NCBI RefSeq assembly: GCF_016889805.1
Contig: NZ_CP069535.1
Coordinates: forward strand, 3,348,001 to 3,412,000
DNA from: Rhodanobacter sp. FDAARGOS 1247
GTDB taxonomy: Bacteria; Pseudomonadota; Gammaproteobacteria; Xanthomonadales; Rhodanobacteraceae
Length of the DNA: 64,000 nt
Reading direction: 5' to 3'
Shown: one piece after another, positions 8,276 to 17,562 of the stretch
How positions within the stretch are numbered: the stretch's first letter is position 1
Layout: each line of letters opens with the position of its first letter
Program-made: the position numbers and the translations under genes
The notes under the pieces: model-generated
Seen by the model: only the letters and a program-made list of their open reading frames with translations
Databases searched by the model: none
What the model was told of the DNA's origin: nothing

Positions 8276-10465
8276 TTACGGGTGCACGACGCCACGCTCG
8301 GCGAGCGCAAAGGCGATCAGTCGGCTGTCGTCGATACCCAGGCGCTGGTAGCCGTCGGTGGCCTTGCCATAGACCCGCAGCGATCCGGCAAAGGCCGCAT
8401 TGACGCAACTGCCGACCAGGCTCGTGGGCGTGAAGTCCCGCTGGTAGTAGCCGGCCACCTTCACGTAGGGCGCGGAGACCGTCGCCGCGCTGGATGCCGC
8501 CACCTCGACGTATGGCGCCAGCGTGGAGGCCTCCGGCAGCACGTGCGATCCACGCGTGACGTCGAAGTCGAACACCGCATGCTGGTTGGGATGCGCCGCG
8601 AGATAGCGCAGGCGCACCAGGTCACCGGGGTGATAGCGCAGGAAGCCGCAGTCGTCGCTGGCCGACACGCCGCCGATACTCGGCTGCGGCAGATCCGCCT
8701 GCACCCGGTTGTTGTCCACATGCACGCGCATGACATAGGCGCCTCCGGCTTCCTCGGCGGCCGTGGACAGGCGGGTCGTGGTGCCGTCGGCATTGCGCGC
8801 CAGGAAGCGGAAGCTGCCCGCGCCCGGCATCACCTGATGGCCGGCGGGATCGAACACCTCGATCTTCACTTCGAAGACACCGGCATCGTCGGTGAGGTTG
8901 TCCGGGGACAGCGGCGGCGCGGCCAGCATCGTGTTCCAGCCCGCCCCCACCTCGCCCAGGTTGCCCTGGGTCCATTCGCGCACCAGCACGGTGGCCGGAT
9001 CGGTGCCGCGCGCCGGCGGCGTCTGCGGCTTGAACTCGAACAGGCCGCTGTGACTGCCCACCGTCACCGGACCGACGGGATAGCTTTCGTAGGTCGGCAG
9101 CCGGTCCGAATATTCCATCCGGTAGCCGCGCGCCAGCGGTGCGCTGATCGGCGTCCAGCTCGGGTCGTCCGCACCGGTATTGGGCGAGGCACCGAGGTGC
9201 CGCCACGAATAGCGGTAGTACCTGATCCCGCTGGACGGAATGAAGTACGAGTCGTCGTGGATGAAGTTCAGCGTGCCGCCGAACGGAGCGTTGTAGAGCC
9301 AGCCCAGCGAGGTCCCGGTCTGGTAGTCGAGCATGCCGTCGGGCCGCACCCATCCGGCCGGCGCCGCCGGCGCGCCGGGCGGAATGCCCCAGATCGGCGC
9401 GTTGGCGATCGCGTACGGCAGCATGAACAGGGTGACCCCGGGCGGAACGTCGTACGGCGGTTCCTCGCAGGCCACGGCGCCCGGCAGGTTGATCACGACT
9501 TCCGAGCCGCAGGGATAATTCCAGTGCGTGCCGCAACCGATCGAGGGGCGGTACACCGTGGTCCAGACACCGCCCTGGAACTGCTCGACCCAGAAGTACA
9601 GGTCCGGCTGGTCGGCGCAGTCGTGGAAAATCAGCGCCGCAAAGCGCCCGTCGCTGTCGGCATCGATCGTGGTCAGCGCATCGACCCGGAAGTAGCCCCA
9701 CAGATAGGTGAGATCGCACAGGTGGATGGCGATGATGCTGGCCAGCCCGAGCAGCTGACTACGGGCCTGCCCGGCCGACTGTGCTGTGGTCAGCGCCGCC
9801 GCGTGCAGGGCCAGGGTCTCCGCGCCGGTCGAAGCCGGCGCCTGCGGCAGCGGCGATTGCGCGGCGGCGGGCCGTGCGGCACTGCGCGTCATGATCGGCC
9901 CGGCCAGCGGACCGGGATCGGGGATCGGCGGAAACGGCAGCGGCCGCAACTGCAGCTTGTGCAGCAGGTCGTCGCGCAGGCGCAGGATGTCCAGGTCGGG
10001 CAGCTTCTCGATCACCAGCCGGATGCGATCGACCTCGCAGACATGCACGCGGGCATGACAGACCGGCAATTCCCTGGCGCTGCCATCGGGGAGGTTGAAG
10101 CGCTTGACCAGCCGGCCCCGCACGTAGCACAGGCACCAGTGCGGAAAGACGTAGGTCGGCAGCTTCAGCTGCAGCACCGGCTTGTCCAGCAGCAGGCGGG
10201 TGGATTTTGCGTAACCGCCCATCCGCTTCAGGGCCGCCGCGGTCGGTAGCGGCTGGCCTTTCTCCGTGGGTGGACCGAGGATCAGCTCGACCATCTGGCC
10301 GTCCATTTCGGCGGGCACCTCGATCACGGCAGCGCCGTCCTTCAACGGCGCCTGACCCAGCGCGGCTCCCTGGCGATTGAAGGCATAGGCCTGCAGTGCC
10401 GGCACTTCGCCCTGGTCGCTGAATTCGACCTTGATCTGCAGGCGGGCGGACTTTTCGGATTTCAT
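8276..10465 (-). CDS. Large protein of unknown function in the calpain locus
   Basis: 729 residues, not recognised. Residues 1-130 look all-beta (LQIKVEFSDQGEVPALQAYAF and similar), perhaps a carboxypeptidase-regulatory-like sandwich. Around 230-310 there is a motif-rich stretch (DADSDGRFAALIF, then QPDLYFWVEQF and CGTHWNYPCGSEV) resembling transthyretin-like beta folds, with several paired Cys. The C-terminal 350 residues are also beta-rich with many aromatics. No signal peptide. The start at 10465 is chosen for its AGGAG site; the open frame continues upstream without family support. It lies between the 444-aa gene and the peptidase gene. Confidence 0.6.
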   Translation of the reverse strand: MKSEKSARLQIKVEFSDQGEVPALQAYAFNRQGAALGQAPLKDGAAVIEVPAEMDGQMVELILGPPTEKGQPLPTAAALKRMGGYAKSTRLLLDKPVLQLKLPTYVFPHWCLCYVRGRLVKRFNLPDGSARELPVCHARVHVCEVDRIRLVIEKLPDLDILRLRDDLLHKLQLRPLPFPPIPDPGPLAGPIMTRSAARPAAAQSPLPQAPASTGAETLALHAAALTTAQSAGQARSQLLGLASIIAIHLCDLTYLWGYFRVDALTTIDADSDGRFAALIFHDCADQPDLYFWVEQFQGGVWTTVYRPSIGCGTHWNYPCGSEVVINLPGAVACEEPPYDVPPGVTLFMLPYAIANAPIWGIPPGAPAAPAGWVRPDGMLDYQTGTSLGWLYNAPFGGTLNFIHDDSYFIPSSGIRYYRYSWRHLGASPNTGADDPSWTPISAPLARGYRMEYSDRLPTYESYPVGPVTVGSHSGLFEFKPQTPPARGTDPATVLVREWTQGNLGEVGAGWNTMLAAPPLSPDNLTDDAGVFEVKIEVFDPAGHQVMPGAGSFRFLARNADGTTTRLSTAAEEAGGAYVMRVHVDNNRVQADLPQPSIGGVSASDDCGFLRYHPGDLVRLRYLAAHPNQHAVFDFDVTRGSHVLPEASTLAPYVEVAASSAATVSAPYVKVAGYYQRDFTPTSLVGSCVNAAFAGSLRVYGKATDGYQRLGIDDSRLIAFALAERGVVHP

Positions 10466-10643
10466 GGCAAGACTCCTGAATTGAGGGGTGCGGCTTGATG
10501 GTCGAGATCCGCGGCGAACCACCACTCCGGCACGCACGCCCGGCTGCCACGCAAGCGGATGCCGGCGGAGTGCCTGTTGCGACTGGGGTGGTTGTCCGTT
10601 GCGACAGAGGGCGTTCGAAGCTGGCCCGAAGAACCGTTCGTGA

Positions 10644-11978
10644 TTACGTGGTGCCGCTTTCGGCAACCGGACAGCAGCGGTATTCCTGCGCCTTGTCCAG
10701 CAACTCGATCTGCCGCTTGAGCAACTGGTTCTGCAGGTCGAGCCGGACGATTTCGAGCTGGGTCTTCTTCTGCAGCTCGGGCTCGCAGATGTTGCAGTCG
10801 TCGAAACAGCCCTTGACGATGACGCCGGCGGTCGGCAACGAGGTGTCACGCGTGTACTCGAACTGCGTGCGCGCATCGGCGGCAAACCCGCCGGTCTTGG
10901 GATCGAGCAGCTTGCGTTCGACCAGTTGCTTGTCCACCTCGGCCAGCGCGGCCTTGCGCACATCGTCCGGCAAGGGGGTCTGCACATTCACCGGCACCGA
11001 AAGTGCCGCCAGGTTGAAGCGCGACTGCAGTGTCGCCGGGGCAGCACCGGCCTGCGCGTGCAACGCCTCGCTTTGCAGCCCGCGGCTCTCGATATCGAGT
11101 CGCTTGGCATTCATCGCCGGCACTTCCTGCGGCATCACCGCCACCGCACCCTTGGCGCGGATGGGGTTGGCCAGCAACGGCGCCGGCGCCACCGGATCGA
11201 GCACCCGACGTTCGATCGCCACCAGCTCGAACGACAGCGTCTCGATCTTGTTGATGCGGTAGAACAGGAAGGTCAGCGCGTGGCAGGCATTGGGATTGGC
11301 GAACTCGCGCGACGAGGCCTCGTACTGGTCTTCCGTCTCGCCCTGCTGATGGGCGCGCGTGGACACCTCGCCCACGGACATCGAGTGCGCCTTGCGCGTG
11401 GATTCCACCGACAGGTTGTCGGCCATGCGGGCCTGCGCCGAATGCTGCTGGAGATATTCGAAGGTCGATTCGGCGTTGTGGCTGCCGTGGGCGTTGGCAT
11501 CGGCGCTGGCAGACATGAATCCGATCGAGCCGCTGGCGTCGCCGTGGAAATCCCATGAGCCCTGGTCGGTGTTGCGCGTCGAACCGTTGTCCTGGCTGTT
11601 CTGGTCCGACATGAACGAGCGCAGCGAAGACATGCGGTATTGCTCCTCCGACATCTGCTCGCTGCGGTAGCTGAGATTCGACTCGCTGTCGAAGCTGAAG
11701 CGACTGCGCCGGTCGGTGGTGGCCAGCCTTACCTTCTCGCCCGGGAGCAAGGTGGTGGTGTAGACGACGTCGCCCAGGGCCATGGGCCCGGAACAGCGCT
11801 TGAAGCGCGTATGCAGGATGACTTCGACATTGACCTGCTGGCCGCTGCGCGTGCGTATCGTGGTGGGAAACAGCAGGCGGCGACGCATGTCCATCACGTC
11901 GCACACCGGCTGGGTGTCGAGGTTCGGGCAGCAGGGAATGTCCTTGTACTTGGTCAACGGGGTGGCGGGGGTGGCCAT
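10644..11978 (-). CDS. Unknown protein, first gene after the sigma-54-type promoter
   Basis: 444 residues, not recognised. The N-terminus has a Cys pair (DIPCCPNL) and a beta-rich region to about 100. Residues 100-235 are strikingly Ser/Asn/Gln/Asp/His-rich and low in hydrophobics (SDQNSQDNGSTRNTDQ, MSASADANAHGSHN), as in a disordered or fibrous segment. A hydrophobic helix (CHALTFLFYRINKIETLSFELVAIERRV) follows, then Ala/Pro-rich linkers, a Cys cluster (GCFDDCNICEPE, near 400) and a C-terminal coiled coil (LEIVRLDLQNQLLKRQIELL) ending in YRCCP. Strong GGAG site before the ATG. Probably a structural or scaffold protein; this is inference. Confidence 0.62.
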   Translation of the reverse strand: MATPATPLTKYKDIPCCPNLDTQPVCDVMDMRRRLLFPTTIRTRSGQQVNVEVILHTRFKRCSGPMALGDVVYTTTLLPGEKVRLATTDRRSRFSFDSESNLSYRSEQMSEEQYRMSSLRSFMSDQNSQDNGSTRNTDQGSWDFHGDASGSIGFMSASADANAHGSHNAESTFEYLQQHSAQARMADNLSVESTRKAHSMSVGEVSTRAHQQGETEDQYEASSREFANPNACHALTFLFYRINKIETLSFELVAIERRVLDPVAPAPLLANPIRAKGAVAVMPQEVPAMNAKRLDIESRGLQSEALHAQAGAAPATLQSRFNLAALSVPVNVQTPLPDDVRKAALAEVDKQLVERKLLDPKTGGFAADARTQFEYTRDTSLPTAGVIVKGCFDDCNICEPELQKKTQLEIVRLDLQNQLLKRQIELLDKAQEYRCCPVAESGTT

Positions 11979-12062
11979 GACGATCTCCTTTCGTTCCGGA
12001 TGGCGGGTTCGCGTCGGAACGCAGGCTGTTTCGCCGCCGGTTCCGTGCTCGAGGGGAACCTA

Positions 12063-12078
12063 CGCAACGAACATGCCA
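12063..12078 (-). promoter_or_regulatory. Sigma-54 (RpoN) promoter, -24/-12 elements
   Basis: Read on the minus strand the site is TGGCATGTTCGTTGCG, against the consensus TGGCACG-N4-TTGCW. The invariant GG-N10-GC spacing is exact, with one mismatch in the -24 box and one at the last position of the -12 box. It lies about 85 bp upstream of the 444-aa gene start and directly downstream of a gene for a sigma-54 activator, which makes chance unlikely. Confidence 0.8.
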
Positions 12079-12120
12079 ATGGCAGGAGGTCGCCAGACGG
12101 GCTGCCGCAACGGATCGGAA

Positions 12121-12137
12121 CCGTCGTGCCGGGACGG
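12121..12137. promoter_or_regulatory. Inverted repeat, possible upstream activator site
   Basis: CCGTC-N7-GACGG lies about 50 bp upstream of the -24 element on the minus-strand transcript. Sigma-54 activators usually bind dyads 80-150 bp upstream of the start, so position and symmetry fit, but 5-bp GC-rich arms are common by chance in this genome. Confidence 0.3.
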
Positions 12138-12224
12138 CCGGGTCAGGACAAACCCGTTTCGACAACGCACCCGGGGAAAACTTGACCCGGGCAGGAACGC
12201 GACGGAGCGCGCCATGCGCGCCGC

Positions 12225-13226
<1,002 letters not shown>

Positions 13227-13367
13227 TCACCAAAAAGAACCCTGGCACGCCATCCCGGCATGCCGCGAAATCCCCCTGGTATCCATCATGGTCCGGCCCT
13301 GGCCCACGACCAGCGGCGACGATGCGGCAAGCGCGCCGTCGCCGCTGCCGTCCCGGGAGGCCGTTGT

Positions 13368-13399
13368 CTGTAGTACCTGCGCCCTGGACGCTGTAGTAC
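13368..13399. repeat. Direct repeat upstream of the activator gene
   Basis: The 9-mer CTGTAGTAC occurs twice, at 13368-13376 and 13391-13399, 23 bp apart, about two helical turns. It lies about 140-170 bp upstream of the activator gene start and could be a regulator-binding pair. Weak evidence. Confidence 0.3.
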
Positions 13400-13473
13400 A
13401 TCGCCTTGTTCCGGGCTGGCCGCCGGCAAACCGCCGCCGTCCTTGCCGCGTCCGGTGTTCAGCGCGGCGGGCG

Positions 13474-14106
13474 TCAGCTCCGATCGCGCCCACGCAGGAC
13501 CCGCAGCCGCTTGGCCGACAGCAGCGCCAGCGCCAGCAGGGTCACCACCACCGACGCCCAGCGCAGATGTGCCTCGTGCAGGGCAAGCGCGCCGAAAATC
13601 AGCGCCCCCGCGAACAGTTCCAGCAACCACTGGCGTGCCTTTTGCCGGGGCAGATCGGGCGCCAGCCGGGCGAAGAATGCGACATGCAGCCACAGCACCG
13701 CCATGCAGGCGTAGGTAGCGCCCAGCGCTATCCCGTAAACCAGCAGGCCCTGGCCCTGCTGAAAGCCCTCGAACACGAAGCGGATCACCACCGGCATCAG
13801 GGCCACCAGGCTGAGCAGCAGCAGGTTGATCGCGGTGCCCACCGGGTCGATGTCGCGCAGATGGGCCACGATGCGCCGATGGAAGGCCCACACCGTGCCG
13901 ATCAGGAAGAAGCTCAGGAAATAGATCAGCAGGGGCGTCGCCCAGACCTCCCACAGCGTTTTCCCCGGCACCGCCTCCGGCTTGATCTCGATCGCCGACA
14001 GCGTGATGGCGATGGCGAATACGCCATCGGAAAGCATGACCAGTCGATCCAGGTGACGCTGGCCGACGTGATGATCCGAAACCGCCTGCGTGACGCGATG
14101 ATCCAT
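13474..14106 (-). CDS. TMEM175/DUF1211-family membrane protein, putative K+ channel
   Basis: 210 residues, six predicted transmembrane helices. The first carries RLVMLSDGVFAIAITLSAIEI (21-41), the TMEM175 signature where FSDGVFAI is usual; here the first residue is Leu. Bacterial members form tetrameric K+-conducting channels. A second hydrophobic block begins near PLLIYFLSFFLIGTVW. Basic C-terminus. The gene is alone on its strand: the activator gene lies 247 bp downstream and fpr is divergent upstream. Confidence 0.78.
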   Translation of the reverse strand: MDHRVTQAVSDHHVGQRHLDRLVMLSDGVFAIAITLSAIEIKPEAVPGKTLWEVWATPLLIYFLSFFLIGTVWAFHRRIVAHLRDIDPVGTAINLLLLSLVALMPVVIRFVFEGFQQGQGLLVYGIALGATYACMAVLWLHVAFFARLAPDLPRQKARQWLLELFAGALIFGALALHEAHLRWASVVVTLLALALLSAKRLRVLRGRDRS

Positions 14107-14345
14107 CTTCTCCCTCCCCTTCGTTCGCCTGTGGCCGAATGCCGCATGATGCCGCAGATCGCGGCGCGGGTCTGCGACAGGCGGGCGGCGGATCGCGTAT
14201 CCTTGGCAGCTACGTCGCCGCGCTCATTCCGGCGCTCGCAAGGCACCGTGGCCACACTGCCGCCCTCCCCGCGAGTCCCCACTCCGCCCCGCCGGAGGAC
14301 CCGGCGCGCGGCTCCCCGAACCAGCGACAACGCGAGACAACCGAC

Positions 14346-15122
14346 ATGGTGGCAATGGCAACCGAGCACGTGATCGACGTGCAGCACTGGAACGACAGCC
14401 TGTTCTCGTTCCGCACCACGCGCGATCCCGGCTTCCGCTTCGACAGCGGCCAGTTCGTGATGATCGGCCTGGAAACGGACGGGCGTCCGCTGATGCGCGC
14501 GTACTCGATCGCCAGCGCCAGCTGGGAGGAACACCTGGAGTTCTTCTCGATCAAGGTCGCCGACGGCCCGCTCACCTCGCGCCTGCAGCACCTGAAGCCC
14601 GGCGATCCGCTGATCGTCACGCGCAAGCCCACCGGCACCCTGGTGCTGACCGACCTCAAGCCCGGGAAGAACCTGTACCTGCTCGGCACCGGCACCGGGC
14701 TGGCCCCGTTCATGAGCATCATCCGCGATCCGGACACCTACGAGCGCTTCGACCGGATCGTGCTGGCCCACGGCGTGCGCCGGATCGAGGACCTTGCCTA
14801 CGCGCACTATCTCGAACACGAGCTGCCACAGCACGAATACCTGGGCGAGCTGGTGCGCGAGAAGCTGATCTACTACCCCACCGTGACCCGCGAGCCGTTC
14901 CGTCACCGCGGCCGCATCACCGACGCGGTCGTCGACGGCGTGATGAGCGCGGCGGTCGGCCTGCCGCCACTGAACCCGGCCACCGACCGCGTGATGCTGT
15001 GCGGCAGTCCGGCGATGCTGGACGACCTGTGCGCCCTGCTCGACGGCCGCGGCTTCCAGGCCTCGCCACGCACCCGCGCGCCGGGCGACTACGTGATCGA
15101 GCGGGCCTTCGTGGAGAAGTAG
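14346..15122 (+). CDS. fpr: Ferredoxin/flavodoxin-NADP+ reductase
   Basis: 258-residue FAD enzyme that passes electrons between NADPH and ferredoxin or flavodoxin. FAD-binding RAYSIAS at 51-57, NADP-binding GTGTGLAPF at 114-122, and the bacterial class I C-terminus YVIERAFVEK with a penultimate-region aromatic. Two in-frame ATGs (14346 and 14355) are possible; I use the first. Followed by a hairpin repeat and then a DUF456 gene on the same strand. Confidence 0.92.
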   Translation: MVAMATEHVIDVQHWNDSLFSFRTTRDPGFRFDSGQFVMIGLETDGRPLMRAYSIASASWEEHLEFFSIKVADGPLTSRLQHLKPGDPLIVTRKPTGTLVLTDLKPGKNLYLLGTGTGLAPFMSIIRDPDTYERFDRIVLAHGVRRIEDLAYAHYLEHELPQHEYLGELVREKLIYYPTVTREPFRHRGRITDAVVDGVMSAAVGLPPLNPATDRVMLCGSPAMLDDLCALLDGRGFQASPRTRAPGDYVIERAFVEK

Positions 15123-15128
15123 CCGAGC

Positions 15129-15217
15129 GAGGAGCGAGTGGAGAGGAGTGAGAAATTAGAGAAGAGCATCCGCGCACCCGCTCTCTCTCACTTCTCACTC
15201 CTCTCCACTCACTTCTG
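15129..15217. repeat. Long inverted repeat (REP-like hairpin)
   Basis: A perfect 19-bp inverted repeat pairs 15136-15154 (GAGTGGAGAGGAGTGAGAA) with 15192-15210. Imperfect purine/pyrimidine pairing extends it outward (to about 15129 and 15217) and inward. The arms are all-purine against all-pyrimidine and differ from surrounding codon-rich DNA. It lies between fpr and the DUF456 gene. No T-run follows on either strand, so it is more like a dispersed repeat than a terminator. Confidence 0.7.
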
Positions 15218-15251
15218 CTCCAATGCGATCTGCGCCCGCGGAAGGCCACCC

Positions 15252-15737
15252 ATGCTCGACATCGCCCTCTACATCCTTGCCGCCCTGCTGATCGTCGGCG
15301 GCCTCGCCGGGTCGGTGCTGCCGGCGCTGCCGGGCATCCCGATGGTTTTCGGCGGGATCTGGCTGGTCGCCGCCGTGGACGATTACCGGCACCTGGGCCT
15401 GTGGTGGCTGCTGATCATCGGGGCGCTGGGCACGATCGGCATCATCGTCGACTTCGTTGCCGGCACGCTGGGCGCCAAACGGGTCGGCGCCAGCCACCGC
15501 GCGTTGTGGGGCGCCACCATCGGCACCTTTGTCGGCATGTTCTTCGGCATCCCGGGCCTGCTGCTCGGGCCGTTCGCGGGCACGCTGGTCGGCGAGCTTG
15601 CCTCCGGCACCAGCGTGCTGCGTTCGGCGCACGTGGGCGCGGCGACGTGGCTCGGATTGTTGCTGGGCACCTTGTTCAAGCTGGTGCTGTCATTCCTGAT
15701 GGTGGGCCTGTTCGGCCTGGCGATGCTGTTCGGCTGA
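15252..15737 (+). CDS. DUF456-family membrane protein
   Basis: 161 residues with four or five hydrophobic helices. It begins MLDIALYILAALLIVGGLAGSVLPALPGIPMVFGGIWL, the LPGxP(G)P pattern typical of DUF456, and has Gly-rich repeats (GTLGAKRVGASHRALWGATIGTFVGMFFGIPG and GPFAGTLVGEL). Inner-membrane protein of unknown function. The Gly-zipper segments suggest close helix packing. It ends 5 bp before the convergent TfoX-N gene. Confidence 0.82.
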   Translation: MLDIALYILAALLIVGGLAGSVLPALPGIPMVFGGIWLVAAVDDYRHLGLWWLLIIGALGTIGIIVDFVAGTLGAKRVGASHRALWGATIGTFVGMFFGIPGLLLGPFAGTLVGELASGTSVLRSAHVGAATWLGLLLGTLFKLVLSFLMVGLFGLAMLFG

Positions 15738-15741
15738 AACG

Positions 15742-16083
15742 TCAGCGATGTTTCGCGGCGGCGGTTTTCTGCAGCCAGCCGGAAAGCTGCACCGTGTCGC
15801 GGCTGAGCGCAGCGGGCAGCACGATGTAGTGGCGACTGGGCGGCGCTCCAGGCCTGGCCACCAGTCGCGAAGCGCCGGCCAGTCGCAGCAGCGCCGGCTG
15901 GTCGGCAGGCGCCAGTTTCAGGGCCATGCCGTCCACGCCCAGCCAGGCACAGGGTTTTTCATCGAGCCAGGCCATCAGCCCGCCGAACATCGGCTTGAAG
16001 CGCAGGTCGTGCGGCCTGCCCAGATGGGCTGCCGCGTCTTCGAGTTCGCGGCGCAGGGCTTCGAGCGCAGTCGGCACGCTCAC
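15742..16083 (-). CDS. TfoX N-terminal-domain protein
   Basis: 113 residues matching only the N-terminal TfoX domain (FKPMFGGLMAWLDEKPCAWLGVDGMALKLA, then IVLPAALSRDTVQLSGWL). Full-length TfoX/Sxy (about 200 residues) activates competence genes; stand-alone TfoX-N proteins are common and of unclear role, so a competence function should not be assumed. The ATG overlaps the trhA stop (ATGA), so the two are translationally coupled. Confidence 0.78.
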   Translation of the reverse strand: MSVPTALEALRRELEDAAAHLGRPHDLRFKPMFGGLMAWLDEKPCAWLGVDGMALKLAPADQPALLRLAGASRLVARPGAPPSRHYIVLPAALSRDTVQLSGWLQKTAAAKHR

Positions 16084-16748
16084 CCCGGCGCGTCGGGAAT
16101 CACGTACAGCAACACGGCAAGGAAATGCAGCACGCTACCGGCCAGCACGAACACATGCCACAGCGCGTGGTGATACGGCAGTCGTCGCCACAGGTAGAAC
16201 GGCACGCCCAGCGTATAGGCCAGGCCGCCGGCCAGCAGTAGCGCGGTGCCGCCACCCTGCAGGTGCTTGCTGAGCGGCTCGAACGCGATCATGCCGATCC
16301 AGCCCATGCCCACGTAAAGCAGCACGGCCAGCTTGTGGTAGCGCTTGAGCAGGCCGAGCTCGAGCGCGCTGCCCGCCAGCGCCAGCGTCCACACCGCGGC
16401 AAACAGGCTCCAGCCCCACACGCCGGGCAGCGCGATCAGGGTGAACGGAGTGTAGGTGCCGGCGATCAGCACATAGATCGCGATGTGATCGAGCGCGCGC
16501 AGGGTCGGTTTGGCGGCGATCGACGGGATCGAGTGATACAGCGTGGAGGCGGTGTAGAGCAGCACCAGCGAGGTGCCGAACACGGCGCAGGCCACCACCG
16601 TCAGCGCATTGCCATGCAGCGCCGCGAAGGCCACCAGGGTTGCCAGCCCGGCGATGCTCAGCACGATGCCCAGGCCGTGGATGATGCTGCTGGCAAGTTC
16701 GTCGCCGAAGCTGTAACTCGGCATGGCGGTGCCGGACAAGGCGGTCAT
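16080..16748 (-). CDS. trhA: TrhA/hemolysin III-family membrane protein
   Basis: 222 residues, seven predicted transmembrane helices. Family signatures are visible: DELASSIIHGLGIVLSIAGL at the N-terminus, YTASTLYHSIP, the conserved HIAIYVLIAGTYTPF, and the C-terminal YHHALWHVFVLAGSVLHFLAV with paired His (putative metal ligands, as in the PAQR/alkaline ceramidase superfamily). E. coli YqfA/TrhA affects membrane energetics; the hemolysin name is historical. A GGAGAAA site precedes the ATG. Confidence 0.87.
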   Translation of the reverse strand: MTALSGTAMPSYSFGDELASSIIHGLGIVLSIAGLATLVAFAALHGNALTVVACAVFGTSLVLLYTASTLYHSIPSIAAKPTLRALDHIAIYVLIAGTYTPFTLIALPGVWGWSLFAAVWTLALAGSALELGLLKRYHKLAVLLYVGMGWIGMIAFEPLSKHLQGGGTALLLAGGLAYTLGVPFYLWRRLPYHHALWHVFVLAGSVLHFLAVLLYVIPDAPG

Positions 16749-16837
16749 GGGGTTTCTCCGGGGACGCGGGGCGCGCGGCTCTACCTTACCCGCGCGCCCG
16801 GCTCGTGCATACCATGGCGCATGGTCGCGCCGTCACA

Positions 16838-17272
16838 TTATTCGATGATGAAGGCACCGAAGGCCACGCCCAGGTTCCAGCCTTCGCCCTTGCCGCTGAG
16901 CGCCAGCGAGACGCTGCCCTTGGTCAGCACCTGCGCGGCGGCGGATTTCGACGCGCCCGCATGCGCCTCGGCATCGGCATAGCTGCCCAGCACGTCGCGA
17001 ACACCGGTCACGCCGCTGAACTTGCCGATGCCGTTGCTGATCTTCGTCTTGCCGAACGTCAGGCCACCGCCCTTGGCCCGCAGCTTCACGTTGAGGCTCT
17101 GGCCGTTGCTGCAGCGAACCGTGCCGGTGCCCTTGGCGGTCTTGTAGAACACCGACCAGCCGGACAGCTGGAAGGTCATCTTGCAGGAGATGTCGCCCGC
17201 CCGCGCCGGCGTACCCAGCATCAGTCCGCCGCACGCCAGCGCGACCACGCCCGCCCATTTGATCAGGTTCAT
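16838..17272 (-). CDS. Secreted protein of unknown function
   Basis: 144 residues starting MNLIKWAGVVALACGGLMLGTPARAGD, a clear signal peptide. The mature part is a Gly/Ser/Lys-rich beta-type sequence with a Cys pair (ISCKMTF and TVRCSNGQ) probably joined by a disulphide, and alternating strands to the C-terminus (GEGWNLGVAFGAFIIE). It resembles small periplasmic proteins annotated as DUF992-like, but I am not sure of the family. The frame opens further upstream; the signal peptide sets the start. Divergent from the TonB-like gene. Confidence 0.62.
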   Translation of the reverse strand: MNLIKWAGVVALACGGLMLGTPARAGDISCKMTFQLSGWSVFYKTAKGTGTVRCSNGQSLNVKLRAKGGGLTFGKTKISNGIGKFSGVTGVRDVLGSYADAEAHAGASKSAAAQVLTKGSVSLALSGKGEGWNLGVAFGAFIIE

Positions 17273-17562
17273 CCTGTTGCCTCGTCGCCTGCCGGCCGGT
17301 TGCCGTTGCCTGATTGTTGCAGGACAGCTGCGCGCTTCGCGAGCACCGGTGACTGCACGGCAACGCAGACTGATGGTCGGGTGCGCACCCGCAGAAAAAA
17401 TCCCCGGCGGACGACCGCACCCGACAAACCCGCATTTGGCCATCCAGACGTCCTGTTGCGCAAGTGCGGTTTGGGGGCATAGGCTCGGGTCGCGGCAGCA
17501 CGATCCCCCTGCTCACGCAGCGTGACCGCCGCAACATCCCCACCGATGTCAGGAGGTTGACC

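Noticed and set aside
13235..13260. TGGCACG as a sigma-54 -24 element upstream of the activator gene
   Set aside because: On that strand the next GC is not 10 bp after the GG, and it points away from the activator gene.
16080..16748. Hemolysin III as a virulence toxin
   Set aside because: The TrhA/YqfA family is a conserved membrane protein in harmless bacteria, and nothing nearby suggests toxin export.
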